A DNA stretch of 64,000 nucleotides. It comes from Odobenus rosmarus divergens. Taxonomy: Eukaryota > Chordata > Mammalia > Carnivora > Odobenidae. Positions 12,101-22,600 of this stretch are shown here, piece by piece (the stretch's first letter is position 1; each line of letters begins with the position of its first letter). The notes under the pieces were generated by a model. It saw only the letters and a program-made list of their open reading frames with translations, had not been told where the DNA came from and did not search any database. The position numbers were made by a program, and so were the translations under genes. Where the stretch lies: contig NW_004451517.1 in the NCBI RefSeq assembly GCF_000321225.1, positions 496,001 to 560,000 on the forward strand, written 5' to 3'.

Positions 12101-15100
12101 AACTGACCGTGTCTTTCTTCTGTAAAGTATCCTGGGCCCAGAGCCTGGCATCCAGCACATCAAAGCCTTGATGAATGCATGAAGGACTCTGAGCCCTGTG
12201 TGCTCCACACTTCTGGGGACATGGACATCCTCCTGTCCCTTCCCAGTTCCCCTCCCCCCCTGGTGACCCAGGGACTGGGCTCAGACCCCTCAGCGTGCAC
12301 ACGCCTGTGGCCTAGTGATGGCAAGGGCAGTGGGGGCCTCACGGGGGGGGGGGGTCGGAGCCCCTGAAAGTACAGGGCACAAACCGCCTGAAAAGGATTC
12401 TGTGGCATCAAGTCGTCAATCCCGGGGTGTCTGGTTCTGATTTGTCTAAGAGCTGGTCAGAGGGAGGTGTAGGGGCCTCATGGAAGGAAGGAGGGCGTTG
12501 GAGCCACCCAGCCCCACGCAGTGGGAGCTCAGGCAAGGTTCTCCTCACCCATCTTATCCAGCGCCTCCATAGGCAGCTGGGGCCACAGGCCTTGTCAGGG
12601 TGCTGCCGCGAGATGGGTCCCTGACAAATCCCCCGTCTTCCTGTGTGGCAGCAGCGTCCTGGGCCCCACCACACGGACAGGGAGACGAGCCCGGGCAGAC
12701 CCTGGGATCCCTGCTCCAGCACACGGCGACCCTGCTGTCTGCAACCTGGGGCCTGCCCCCCTGCCCCCACCCCCCGGCACAGAGCTGAGCTTGTGGTGAA
12801 GTGGCATGCAGGTCACAGCAAGGCCCCCTTAAGAACAGGAGAACGGGGGCGAGGGCTGTGCCCAGAGAAGCAGCTGGCCCTTCAAAAATAACCCAAGGAG
12901 AGGCTCCAAGTACAGGCAGGCCCAGGACAAACCTCCGATCCCGGCAGGCCTCGGGCCCCGGCCTGGACACACACCCTGTGACATGAGGTCCCTTCCAGGG
13001 CAGACCCAAAGCTCTGCCCCGACATTGTGCCCTCCCCAAACGGCTCTGAACTCTCCTGCCTGCAGGCTGTGGACTATGCCTCCCGGGCAGCCAAAAGACG
13101 CTGGGCTGGATGGCCTATAGCCTTAGTCGCGTCCTCCTGTGATTAAGTCACTTGTCACCTGTCAAGGAAGAACCCTCCAAACCTCAGGCCTCTTGGCCCC
13201 ACGTACAGTTACAGGACACAGAGCCCCAGTTAGGTCCTGAAAGACCCCATTCCGCTTTAAAAAACGGAGGGCAGGAGAATCTGAGCAAAAAGCCGAACAT
13301 GTAAAAAGTTCTCAGGAGAATCTTCCGCGCTCATAAGTTTACGGCCCAGCAGGCGAGGCTTCTGCCGTGGCCTTGCCCAGAAGTGGGGCTGTGGAATCTC
13401 TGCAACCGTCCAAGGCATAGGATTGGAGCCAGGAAGTCTGCGGGAAGTTCGGCCAGGCAGGAGAGGGGTTAACGGGTTTCAAAAGCCCGAGCTGCCTGGC
13501 TCCCACTGTGCCCTGGCCAGGAGCAGGCCAGGCCTCGCTGCCAGCCCGCAGCTCACAACGCCGACTGCTGAGTCAGGCCAGCCGCGCTCCCGCCCGATTG
13601 TTCTCGATCGCAAAGACAAAAGACAAAAGGGACGCTGACGGCCCAACTCTCCCAACTGAGGAGCACTGGGTGGCGGGCAGCTGACCCGGGGCAGCCCCGC
13701 CCCACCTCTCTGGGGGCAGCACCTCCAGGGGCCCCTCCCGCCACCCTGGAGCCCAGCAAGGCCTGGTGGGAGGCGGCGTGACCCTGAGAGGCTTCAGTCC
13801 ACTGGCCCCTGGAAACGAGCTGGACAGTCCCTCTGACCCCTTGTCCCTGTTTGGGTCTCCGCCCCTTGGTAACCAACAAATAGACCTGGCGGCCTCTTCA
13901 TCGTCACGGGTGTTAGATGCCAGCCGGAGATTCAGTTACAAAACACTGTCACCTGAAGTCAGGAACGCACAGCAGTAAAGTCTGTGTTGAACCCCCACTA
14001 CCCTCGTGTGGGTGGCACTCAAGGGGCCCTGAGGGGAAAGGCTGGGGCACCCTGCCCACCCGCCCACCCCAGAGAGCGGTGGTGGAGTGCGGGTTCGGAG
14101 CGAGCCACCCTGGTTTCAGATTGCATCACTCAGGTCACCGTGGCAGACTATGAACCTCTGTTTGCCTCAGTTTCCTCATCTAGGAAGTGAGGATAACATT
14201 GGTTCTGACCTCAGAGGGCTGTTGTGAGGACAGGAGGGAACGGGGGGGGGGCACGCACAGGGGTGCGGAGCCCCCAGGCCTAGGTGGCTGGCACTGTAGG
14301 ACGCGCTTAACATTTCCATCGGGAAACAACAGACGAGGCACCTGGGTGCTCAGGAAGAGGTCACCTGCCAAATGGGCCCAGCTGGACCGTGCCAGAGCCG
14401 GGATTCGAACCCACGTCTGCAGGCTCCAGAGGCTGAGTCCTGACAATTACTGGAGCCTTAGAGGCAGCTACAGTAGATCAAAAAAGAGCTCAAACTTGGG
14501 AGGGGAAGGCACTGCTGCATTTGAAGCAGGACAGAGCTGCAGGTGCCCAGGCTCGTGCCCTGAGCTTTGTGCAGCTGGCCCCCGCCCTCCGGCCCCGGCC
14601 CCGGTCCCAGCTGCCTGGGATGGACGTGGGGAACAGAGCCAAGGCTATGGAAAATGAGAAGCGCCCTCCCCGTGTGACCTGAACGCCAAAAAGGAAGGAC
14701 CTAGGGTGATGGGGTGTCCCCAGATACCTTCCAAGACGGCTCCAGACACTGATGAAGCAGATTCCAGGGCGAGAAGGAAACCCAGAACCACCTGCTCCCA
14801 GCCGCCCCCAGACTCCCTCCCGGGAGAATAGACCAAGAGCTGAGCTCCCACACACGCCGATCCACGCCAAGGCCACCAGGCAGACACAGATGCTGCCTGT
14901 CTGGGCAAGCACCCCCAAATCAGAGGCGTGAAGCAACTCCTCGGCCATCTGTTTGACCCTCGCAGTCCACCCGAACCTCGCTCCCACCCCTGCTAGGGAG
15001 CCAGGCTGCTCCTGAGCTGGGCCTCTGTCTAGGGCAGAGGCAGACACACGCTCACACAACTTGAAGCACAAAACCTAAGCCCAGGATTTGGCCTCTGACA

Positions 15101-17742
15101 GCTTACAGAGTGCTAATGTCCTACAAGGGGCCGCCTGTCTGATAACGGCCCTCGCCACCCCCATCAACCTGCTCCCGGCACTGGGGCGCACAGCCGACAT
15201 CAATCACGGGGCTGGAAGTCACACCGCATGGCAGGCTCCTTTGTGCCCCTAAAGTGTGTGTCCTTCCGCAAGCAGCTGCCAAGACTTATTAGAAGTTAAA
15301 AAAACAAAACAATACAAAACAAAAACGCGAGGGGAGAGTGGGATGGGCCGCACCAAAGCACGTCGGACAAAAGGCCCACAGGCCGGGCCCACTCGGGCTG
15401 GACAGCTGGCCCCGGTCCGGTCTCACCTGCCGCAGCTCCCCTACACATCAGACCCCGGGTGGCAGGGACCTGCCTGCTGCCACCATCTGTCAGGCACCAG
15501 GGCGGGTCACCAGGCCCCCTGAGAAGAGCCCAGCCGCCAGTCCCACAGACTGTGGGCCTCACTTCCAGAGCGCTCACGTGCCCCCAGCAGGCCCACCCGG
15601 AGCCCTCCACCCACAGGACTTGGAGATGCTGTGACCATCCCCGTTTCCCAGGGGAGGAAACTGAGGCACAGATGGCCGTGCAGACCACCAGAGCTCACAC
15701 ACCTAGTAAGGGGGAGGCCAGGATTTGAGACCAGGCAGGCAGGCTCCCGTGCCCACCACTGTGGCCTCTGTCGGGGGTGCAGAAGTGTTCTCTGCCTTCT
15801 TTCAGTTCTCCCGGCTTACTCCGCCCTCCTCACCCTTGGGACACCATCATGTTTATGGAAGACCAGAGAAAGTGATGGTCCTCAGACAAGAAAAGGTGGA
15901 TGTGAACAGCATAACCAATGCTGTGGGGCTGGTGGCCCTGGGGTGAAAGACTCCTTTGGACCAAGGGGCGCCCATGGCCTGCTCCAGCTGGTTTGCCGCC
16001 GCCCCCACCCCCGCCCCGAACCCTGCCCCCAGCAGCCACATCCACTCACCCATAAGTCCGCTGGATCAAGGTGGGGTGCAGCTGCTGCACGCCGATGGCA
16101 AAGCCTAAAATGCGACAGCAGTTAGGGGCTCGGCCTCACCCCAGGGAGCACCCACCCACCCCGCCCCCCACCAAAAAACACAGATAAGGGGCTTCCTCCG
16201 CACTCCCAGGCCGCCGTCCCACCAAGCCGAATGCGTGTTGCCGAAGCAAAGCCAAGGGAGCAGGGTTGCAGCAGCCCCTGGGTGCCCGCCCTCCCGATCT
16301 CCAGCCCGGGAGGTGACTGCCCCTTGCCGCCAAGACAGGTGACGACTGGGTGATGCGCCTTCCTCACCCTGCCCACTGGTACATGCGCCTAGACCAAGGG
16401 GTCCAGCTCCCAAGCTAGGGGGGGACGGCCCTGTGACGGCTCTGCAGACACATGATAGCTGACGGCCACTCCTGGGGCAGGGCCGGGAAGGGGGGGGCCA
16501 TTTCCACCCCACGGACACCAACACTGAATATAGCAATCCAGACGAGCCTGGGAAGGAAAACACGGGCTCTCTCACCCGTCTGGAGGCTCCTCGGCTTGGC
16601 GCCCAGATATGCCAGGTTCACGTTGGCCTTGCGGCCGTCGATGTTGGGGTTAGGGTCTTTGCAAGCTCTCTCAGCTGCCGCCCGGTCAGCCATAGTCACC
16701 TGGAGGAGCACAGACTCATCAGGGGCTTCCCTTACTGGGTGGGAGGAGCAGAAGACTCTGCTCTGGCAAGGGGCCCTCACGTGCCCCTCCACCGGGGCCA
16801 GTGACTCAGAGAGCCTCTGGCCCAGTCCCCACCGACCTCCCACCCCGGGGCCCGAGCACAGAGGTGCCCCTGGATTTCAGCTCCTCCTTCCAAGTTCATG
16901 TGCTGGGAAACCTAGCCTTCAAGGACAGAAAGGATCCCCAGGGGAGAGAAGGCACCCTCCCCCGCCCCAAGCAAGGCAGGGGCCCCAGCCGGTCCTGCCT
17001 GCCAGCCAGTGGGGGGTGCGAATTTCCTCATGGGAGGGGCTGGGGGACGCTAGTTAGAAAGGAAGTAGGAGACAATTCTTCAAGACGCTTTTCACTTAAA
17101 CTGATGTTTATTTGGGGCGATTAAGTGATCTCTTGTAAAATACTGGAGGGGAGGGAGTGCTAAAGGCCTCCAAAGCGCCCTGAGGTGAAGCCTCCGCTCC
17201 TGCTTGCTTGTTGCTCCAGGAAGTCCTGGCCGCAGCCGACTGTCCCCAAAACCTCTCTGCAAACTCAGAAGTGCTAATTGAACTCAGCGGTTCTCCCTTT
17301 TAAACCGGGAGCGGGGTGGGGGTGGGGGCAGGGAGCCGGGGCCGGGTAGCGGCGGCCCGACCGGCTGGAGCGTGAACCCCCGCCCCCGAGCCCAGCAGGG
17401 GGCGGCAGGTGCCGGGGCGGCTGGGCGTGCTCCTGCCGGTTGACTCAGCGGCCCCGGCGCGATAAGTGCGGGGCGGGGTGCGCGCCCGGCCGCGGGGCCA
17501 CTTACGAAGCCGTAGCCGCGGGACTTGCCCGTCTGGCGGTCGGTGATGACCACGGCCTCCTCGATGTCCCCGAAGCCCTCGAAGTACTTCCTGAGCGAGG
17601 CGTCGGTGGTGTGGTAGGGCAGGCCGCCCACGAAGATCTTGGTGAACGTGGTGTCCTTCTGCGAGCCGTGCATGGCGCCGGGGGCGGCCGGGGGCCGCGG
17701 GAAGCCCGCGCTCGGGGCGCACGGCGCGGGCTGCAGCAGCAT
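1815..17742 (-). CDS. RBM38: RBM38 (RNPC1), RRM RNA-binding protein, complete
   Basis: Complete four-exon coding sequence: 17742-17506, 16699-16576, 16104-16050 and 3479-3176, 720 nt, 239 aa plus stop, the length I know for the mammalian protein. The reading frame is kept at every GT-AG junction. One RRM domain lies at about residues 34-110, with RNP2 KIFVGGLP (35-42) and RNP1 RGYGFVTM (75-82) split between exons 1 and 2. The C-terminal half is rich in Pro, Ala and Tyr and contains Ser195 in the context AASPATAAS, reported as a GSK3 phosphorylation site controlling p53 mRNA translation. Family knowledge: p53-induced protein that binds AU/U-rich mRNA (for example stabilising CDKN1A) and regulates p53 translation. 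The start MLLQPAPC was chosen by family match; an internal Met24 (MHGSQKD) could serve as an alternative start. The span includes the 3'UTR to the inferred polyA site. Confidence 0.97.
1828..1888 (-). terminator. RBM38: RBM38 polyadenylation signals (two AATAAA)
   Basis: Canonical hexamers on the minus strand at 1888-1883 and 1833-1828 in an AT-rich patch, the only such cluster downstream of the stop codon. Alternative use of the two is possible. Confidence 0.65.
3176..3479 (-). CDS. RBM38: RBM38 coding exon 4 (terminal)
   Basis: Begins [17 protein letters not shown] after a CCGCAG acceptor and ends QLQPDRMQ then TGA at 3178-3176. It encodes the Ala/Pro/Tyr-rich tail. It is separated from exon 3 by an intron of about 12.6 kb. 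Confidence 0.97.
3565..3700 (+). repeat. L2 LINE fragment
   Basis: The L2 phrase CAGGGCCTTTGCACTGGCCC followed by the CTGCCTGCAACG segment. Boundaries approximate. Confidence 0.5.
4150..4285 (-). repeat. MIR fragment (probable)
   Basis: Resembles the reverse of the MIR core (TTTTACAACAGAGAACAGAG, then AGTGGCTTGCCCAAGGCC). Old and diverged. Confidence 0.45.
4980..5465. other. CpG-dense patch in RBM38 intron 3
   Basis: CpG dinucleotides are unusually frequent for an intron (clusters at 5020-5040, 5120-5180 and 5215-5295), without the long GC-box runs of a promoter. It could be an intragenic CpG island or unmethylated enhancer. No transcript structure supports a gene here. Confidence 0.45.
6855..6970 (-). 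repeat. MER20-like DNA transposon fragment
   Basis: The minus strand resembles the MER20 terminus (ATCAGAATCCCTGGGGG, then GCAGATTCCCAGACCC). Boundaries approximate. Confidence 0.45.
7250..7400 (-). repeat. MIR fragment
   Basis: Reads as the reversed MIR core: CCCATTTCCCAGAGAGAGAC, a GAGGCTGAGAGAGG segment, then CACACAGCCAGGGAATGG. Confidence 0.55.
7850..7990 (+). repeat. MER5A-like hAT transposon fossil
   Basis: Contains the MER5A-type blocks GGTGGGTGGAGTCCAGGGAT, GCCGCTAACA and GCACAGGACAGCCC in order. Confidence 0.6.
8640..9125 (+). repeat. L2 LINE 3'-end fragment
   Basis: L2-like blocks in order: ACAGGACCTTTGCACCTGCT, CTTCCCTGACC, and CCCAAGCACCTAGCACA near the 3' end. Confidence 0.6.
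10395..10960 (+). repeat. L2 LINE fragment
   Basis: Diverged L2-like sequence, including the CAGAATAAAATCTAAATGC and CCTCTGCATC segments and an end near GATGAGTGAATG. Boundaries approximate. Confidence 0.45.
11890..12195 (+). repeat. L2 LINE 3'-end fragment
   Basis: Ends with the L2-type phrases GCGAGCACCCTGAGATGGGG, AGAGCCTGGCATCCAGCACA and GATGAATGCATGAAGG. Confidence 0.55.
14080..14235 (+). repeat. MIR element
   Basis: MIR core in forward sense: CTCTGTTTGCCTCAGTTTCC, TCATCTAGGAAGTGAGGATA, then GGGCTGTTGTGAGGAC. Confidence 0.7.
14285..14455 (-). repeat. MIR element, inverted relative to its neighbour
   Basis: Reversed MIR with the tRNA-derived block GCCGGGATTCGAACCCACGT and the TCCAGAGGC end. 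It lies about 50 bp from a forward MIR. Confidence 0.65.
15600..15750 (-). repeat. MIR element
   Basis: Reversed MIR core: CCCAGGGGAGGAAACTGAGG, then CACACACCTAGTAAGGGGGA and AGGATTTGAGACCAGGCAG. Confidence 0.65.
16050..16104 (-). CDS. RBM38: RBM38 coding exon 3
   Basis: 55-nt exon encoding [18 protein letters not shown], with a TTTTAG acceptor and a GTGAGT donor. It links the RRM to the low-complexity C-terminus. Confidence 0.95.
16105..16575 (-). other. RBM38: RBM38 intron 2
   Basis: 471 bp, GT-AG. Nothing recognisable beyond unique sequence. Confidence 0.8.
16576..16699 (-). CDS. RBM38: RBM38 coding exon 2
   Basis: 124 nt starting [15 protein letters not shown] after a CCAG acceptor and ending in SLQTG at a GTGAG donor. 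It completes the RRM, including the segment PNPNIDGRK. Phase +1 at the end. Confidence 0.96.
16700..17505 (-). other. RBM38: RBM38 intron 1
   Basis: 806 bp, GT-AG. No repeat or embedded gene recognised; the promoter-proximal end is CpG-rich. Confidence 0.8.
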
Positions 17743-18215
17743 GGGGGGGGCGCCCCGCCGCCTACAGACCCGGGCCGCGCGGCGCAGCGCTCATGGGCGG
17801 CGGCGGGGAGCGAGCAGGGCAGCAGCGGCGCGGGTCCAGCAGCCGGGCCCGTCCAGTCGCGGGCTGCTCGCGGTCTGCGCGCCTCGCTGCGCTGCGCTGC
17901 GCTCGGGCCGGCGCTGCGTGCACTCTGCGCCCCGGCGCCCGCCCCCGGGCTTTGTAAGCGGCCCCGCCCCCAGCCCGCCGCGGCCCCGCCCTCAGCCGCG
18001 GCCCCGCCCCGCCACGGACGCGCAGGGGCCGCCGGGAAGCGTAGTCCTGGCCCCGCCCCGCCGCACCCCGCGGGCCGGGGAAGCCCTGGGGCGGGTCGGG
18101 GCTCTCACCCTGGAGACGACAGGGGCGGGCGCGCGGCGGGCGGGTACCGCGGTCCCGGGGGCCCTCTGCCTGCCCGCCGGATTCCAGCCCCCTGCCCTCG
18201 CGGAGCGCACGGTCT
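17300..18215 (-). promoter_or_regulatory. RBM38: RBM38 CpG-island promoter
   Basis: Dense CpG and GC-box (CCCCGCCC-type) sequence surrounds coding exon 1 and extends about 450 bp upstream. There is no canonical TATA box; a weak TACAAA-like stretch lies near 17950 on the minus strand, which would put the TSS near 17920 (inference). I did not find a convincing full p53 response element by eye. Confidence 0.75.
17506..17742 (-). CDS. RBM38: RBM38 coding exon 1
   Basis: Residues 1-79, from ATG at 17742 to the Phe of RNP1. It ends at a strong GTAAGT donor (17505-17500), phase 0. It lies within a CpG island; the 5'UTR extends upward by an unknown length. Confidence 0.96.
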
Positions 18216-18334
18216 AGTGAATTAGAGGGAGGCCCGGGAGTGAGCATCATGTTTATTGAGCCAACATTTATCTCAGGGCGAGGTAAGATACAGCAACATG
18301 TATTAAAAGGTGAAATGATTTTTGTTTTATATAC

Positions 18335-18560
18335 AAATATGATTCATTCGACGAATCCTTTTCAGGGCCCCTCATGTGACAGGCACTCCAGGATGGGGGG
18401 CTGCATGGATGCACAGAACATACACGGCGTTCTATGAATAAGGCGGGTCAACGTTAAAAATACGGTGTACAATCGGGAGGGGTATAAACCCGGGATCTGC
18501 GATCCAGGAGGGTCCAGAGTGGTCCCAGAGGCTTCCCGGAGGAGGTGACTAGGCAGGGGG
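18335..18560. repeat. Ancient interspersed repeat fragment (LINE-like)
   Basis: Matches the common ancient phrase ATTCATTCgACgAATCC, then a GACAGGCACTCCAGG segment and GGCTTCCCGGAGGAGGTGAC. Family assignment is uncertain (L2/L3/MIR-type). Confidence 0.4.
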
Positions 18561-19084
18561 AGTTGTTCTGGCCTCGTCAAAAGTCCATCCCCAACCCCCA
18601 TCCCCATATCAGGGATTCCTCCCTCTGTGTGGGCGACCTGGCGGGGGGGGGGAAACGCAGGCTGAGGGCAGTCCGGTCCCTCTGTCCCTGTCCCCAGCCA
18701 CAGAAACAGGCCATGTCAGGGCCTCTGTGAGCTCCACATTAGGCAGGACTGGCTACAGAACTTGTTCAAAGTTATTAGGAATTTCACATCAAGCAGGAGA
18801 GCATTAAACCTAGCGCGGGCCGTTTCTGAGCTCGGGGCCCTTGAAGCTGGCCCGGGCACCAGCATTCCCCACTGGTGGGTCACACCTCCATGCAGTGCAG
18901 AACGCCGCTGTGGGGCCTCGAACCCTCGGCGTGTCCGGGCACAGCTGTGCACACACTTGAGAACTGCAGCTCTAAGTGGGGTCACTTCAGGCCGAGCCTA
19001 CCGCCTCGTCGGGGGCAGCGGGACACAGGCCGGGGTCTGTGGGCCTGGGAGTGGCGCGGCCAGCCATGTTCCCTAGTCTCTCAG

Positions 19085-19535
19085 GGGTTTATCCAGCACC
19101 TTCTCTGTCTTGGCTGTGTTTGACTCCAGGCCCAGACGGACTGTCTCAAGTCCCTGGACCCCTGACCCTGCGCTCCTTCCTTCCCTCAGCTCTGTGCCCT
19201 AGCCCCCTTGACGCTGGGAGGGGAGCCCCCAATCTTCAGCGGGCCTCGGGGGGACACGGTTCCCTGTCCCACCTCGGTCCTGTTCCTCATGTTCCTCCAA
19301 CACCTCAGCCACCCTCCTGCCTCCTTCCAGGCCTTTGCCTCATTGCTTGCCCTTTATCCTGCTTTTTTATTGCCTTCCCGAAGTACTTCTGTTTCCAGAA
19401 GCCCCGTTCATTCACCTGTGCGTGTACGGCCTCCCTCTTATGCTAGGTGAGACCTTGGATGTTTTGCTCAGGCTGAAAGACCTGGCAAGCAGAGGGCCCT
19501 CGGGAAATGTTTGTTGAGTGAATGCACGATGAAAC
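19085..19535 (+). repeat. L2 LINE 3'-end fragment
   Basis: L2-like segments CCAGGCCTTTGCCTCATTGC and the terminal TTTGTTGAGTGAATGCACGA. Boundaries approximate. Confidence 0.55.
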
Positions 19536-19729
19536 GGAGGTGAGGAGAGCGCTCCACCAGACAAGGGGCCCTCAGAGAGCCCTTTGGAAACTTTGATTAA
19601 AGTGTGGCCTAGACTTGTTTCCTAGAGGCCAGGGAAGGCGGCCATCACCCGGCCGCGTGATCTTGGGCAAGCTGGGCCTCAATTTCCCCCTCCGTGGCAG
19701 ACAGGGCCTCTCGGAGGCTGCCCCAGCCC

Positions 19730-20150
19730 TGGCCAGGACGGACTTGGGCGGGGTGGGCGGTGCCTTTGCCCGGGGCGCCGGCAGCCGAGGCTCTCCGCCT
19801 ACAAGTCCCAGAGCCGCCCGCGCCCGGCCCCGCCCACCCCGCGCCCCGAGCCCCACCCGGCGAAACCCCGGCGCGGGAGGAGCGCCGGCCTGGAGCGGCT
19901 GCACGCCGGGCGGCGGGCGTCTGCGGAGCACGTGCTGCCGCCGCGGGGGCCTGGGCTTCCCCAACCGGGGGCGGGCGCCCAGGGCGGGGACACAGGCTTG
20001 GAAAAGCGGAAAGCCCGGGGCTCGGGCGGGGCGTCTGTCCACCCCGGGCTAGGTGGGCTGGCTGCGTGCACCTCGCGCCCCTGCCCGGCCCGGAAGCTGG
20101 GCCCCCCCCCGCCCCCGGCGGGGGGCCGTGTGCGCCATGACGCGCGGATG
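19730..20150. promoter_or_regulatory. Second CpG island upstream of RBM38
   Basis: About 420 bp of very CpG- and GC-rich sequence with several GC boxes (GGGCGGGG, CCCCGCCC) and a CACGTG E-box at 19929-19934. It lies 2.0-2.4 kb upstream of the RBM38 start codon. It could be an alternative RBM38 promoter, a divergent lncRNA promoter or a CpG-island enhancer. No exon with a clear protein frame was found. Confidence 0.5.
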
Positions 20151-20259
20151 CCTGGGTAGGGGTTCCTTCACTCGTTCATCCTGTGGCCCCGTAGGTTTCT
20201 GCATCCCCGACCTCTCCCGTCGGGTGGCGCCACTTCCCCCACGTGCCCCCATTTTTGCT

Positions 20260-20585
20260 TGGGAATCAGCTATTCACCCAACAGATCCTTATGAATGGTC
20301 CGTCAGGTGACAGGCCAGGGTTCCAGGCCCCAGGATACTGCAGGTAGGAAACAAGCATACACCCCCCGCCCCCAGGGGCTTACATTTCAGGAGTGGAGAG
20401 AGAGGAATGAATGAATGAATGGCGAATATTATGTTCATGTTTAGGTAATTTTTCTAGGGCGGTGAGAAGGAAGCAAAGAGGACAGTGATGGGTGTTCTTC
20501 AGAGTCAGGGAAGGCCTGTGGGAACTGGTGAGAGCTAGAGCCACTGGAGGACAGGGAACAGCAGAGAGAACAGAATGCAAAGGCT
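20260..20585. repeat. Ancient interspersed repeat fragment with (GAAT)n patch
   Basis: Contains the old-repeat phrases CACCCAACAGATCCTTATG, GGGGCTTACATTTCAGG and GTCAGGGAAGGCCTGTGG, and a short GAATGAATGAATGAATG run at about 20405-20421. Family not certain. Confidence 0.4.
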
Positions 20586-20589
20586 CAGA

Positions 20590-20930
20590 GCCACCAACAT
20601 TTATCCAACAGTTTTTGAGTGCTGGCCACTTTTATGTGGTCGATCCTCACACACCGCTAATAAGGATAACGTTCATTTGTTTGGGGCCAGGTCCTTGACT
20701 AGGTGACCTTACATAGATGATTTAACCTCAAAACAGTCTTTGTCATCTGTCGGTACTATTAGCCCACTTTTAAGAGGGAGGGCACTGAGGCTCAGGGTTG
20801 CTTCCCCAAGGCCACGGAGGGCTGTAAATGATGACCAATCCATGATCTCATTCATTCTCCCCACAGCCTTTAAGGAAGACTTTGGTCTCCCCACTTTGAG
20901 GGCTGGGTGGCTGGGACCGCAGAGAGGTTA
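20590..20930 (-). repeat. MIR element
   Basis: Reversed MIR blocks: AGATGATTTAACCTCAAAAC, CCCACTTTTAAGAGGGAGGG and CACTGAGGCTCAGGGTTGCT. Confidence 0.55.
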
Positions 20931-21029
20931 GGTGAAGTGAGAATGAAGCAGAAGTCTTAGGGGGAAAGCCCAGACTCACGCCTCTAGTCTGGAAACATGG
21001 GTCCTTGTCTGAGACCATGCCTGGGTGTG

Positions 21030-21465
21030 AGCACTTGTGGGTTGAATTGTGTCTCCCCCCAAATATGTTCAAGTCCTAACCCCTGGGACCCATGAACCTG
21101 ACCTTATTTGGAGGTAGGGTTTTTTATGATTTAATCAATTTAAGAGAAAGTCATATTGGATTAGTATGGGGCCTAATACAGTAACTGCTGTCCTTACAAG
21201 AAGCCCACTCGAAGATGTACACACACGTGACAACAGAGCAGAGGCTGAAGAGATGCATCTACAGGCCAACGCACGCCGTGACTGCTGGTGGCACGGGAAG
21301 CTGAGAAAGGCACGGGTGGAACAGACTCTCCCTTCTTCGTGCGTTCAGAGCCCTCCTGACACCTTGACTTCAGATTTCTGGCCTCCAGAACCATGAGGGA
21401 ATACATTTCTGTTGTCTTAAGCCACCCAGTCTGTGGTCATTGGCTGTGGCAGCCCTCGGAGACTC
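21030..21465 (+). mobile_element. MLT1-type LTR (ERVL-MaLR), forward
   Basis: Sequence diagnostic of the mammalian MaLR LTR family: GTTGAATTGTGTCTCCCCCC at the start, CCTTATTTGGAGGTAGGG in the middle, and AATACATTTCTGTTGTCTTA plus AAGCCACCCAGTCTGTGG at the end. It appears solo, with no internal retroviral genes seen. Boundaries approximate. Confidence 0.75.
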
Positions 21466-22429
21466 ACGCAGGTGGAGGTACTGAGCAGGACAGAGCCCTG
21501 AGCACGTGAAATCCCACAGCCTGTCACTCTTGGGTCTGGGAACCACCTTCAGAGCCAGCCGAGGGTCCTGGGACTCCTGGGTGTCATTCCCGGACCCAGG
21601 CGTGGGAGGAGGCAGCCCTGTACCCGCTCTGGGCTTCAGCTGCTCAGCCGAGAGAGGCTTCTTCCACTTACAACATCACCCTCCTCCCCACCCAACTGGG
21701 AACAGAACCAGCACCCGCCTTCCTGGCCTCTCCGGGCCATCTCTGGAGCCTAGGCTCTTTCCCTCAGCAAGCAGCCAGGCTAGGACCCCACCATCCGCAG
21801 CTGCATCTCAGAGGCACCATCTGGTCTCTAACATCCCTCAAAAGGTAGTGTCCCTGCCCAGTCCTCCTCTCCACCTCCGTTTGCTTCTCTAGGTACTGGC
21901 CATCTCCCGGCCCGAGGCCAGCTCCAAGAGGGCAGGCCGCTGTGGGCATCGTTCCCCGCCGTGTCCCCAGCGCCTGGCACAGGGAAGACGCTCGGTCCAT
22001 GTGTGCTGAGTGAGGGAACGAACACATGAATGAGCCTATTCCAGAAGCCTGGGGTTGGGGGTGTGGAGGGACCTTCGTGGAGACCCGAGGAACTCAGGGT
22101 TTCTGTGGATTCAAGCTAGGGGTTGCCCTTCACCTCAAAGCCAGGCTGCGGTGGCGGGGGTGATAGTGTGCAGGCCCCCCACGCCCACCTCCACCCAAAC
22201 TGGAGGCTCGGGGAAGCTTGAAGGAAAACATCGACACAACAAACAGAGGAAGCGCAGGAGACTTGGGGCCCGCAGACTTTCTTGTGTTGGCTGAGCCCGG
22301 CTGGTCCGCACTCTCGGCTTGGCAGGGCTCCTCTGGGCTCACCCTCCGCAGGTGGTGCCTTCTTCACAGGCATCGGTTGGCGGCGGGGGCTGAGGGCAGT
22401 GCAGACAGCCCCGTGTTCGTGCCCTGCAC

Positions 22430-22600
22430 ACATCACACGTCTGTCAGCGACAGGCCCCCCTGGGCCTCAGTTTCTTCAGCTCTAAGATGGGCGTCATGCT
22501 AGCAGCTTCCTTATGGAGGCTCTGGCGAGGCTGCAGGAGGACACAGAAAGTGCTGAGGTCGTCCTCACACTGAGTGGGAGCTCGGTAAATGCAAACTCCT
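22430..22600 (+). repeat. MIR element
   Basis: Forward MIR core: TGGGCCTCAGTTTCTTCAGC, TCTAAGATGGG, then GAGGCTCTGGCGAGG and a GAGCTCGGTAAATG end. Confidence 0.6.

Larger units (their letters stand above)
3480..16049 (-). other. RBM38: RBM38 intron 3 (about 12.6 kb)
   Basis: Long GC-rich intron filled with old MIR, L2 and MER fragments (listed separately). It also holds a CpG-dense patch at about 4980-5460 and a G homopolymer near 12343-12353. No exon of another gene was recognised on either strand. The long open frames here are typical of GC-rich noncoding DNA. Confidence 0.75.

Noticed and set aside
17284..17505. Read-through of RBM38 exon 1 into intron 1 as a longer protein
   Set aside because: A strong GTAAGT donor at 17505 and an in-frame match to exon 2 explain the structure; the extension is low-complexity.
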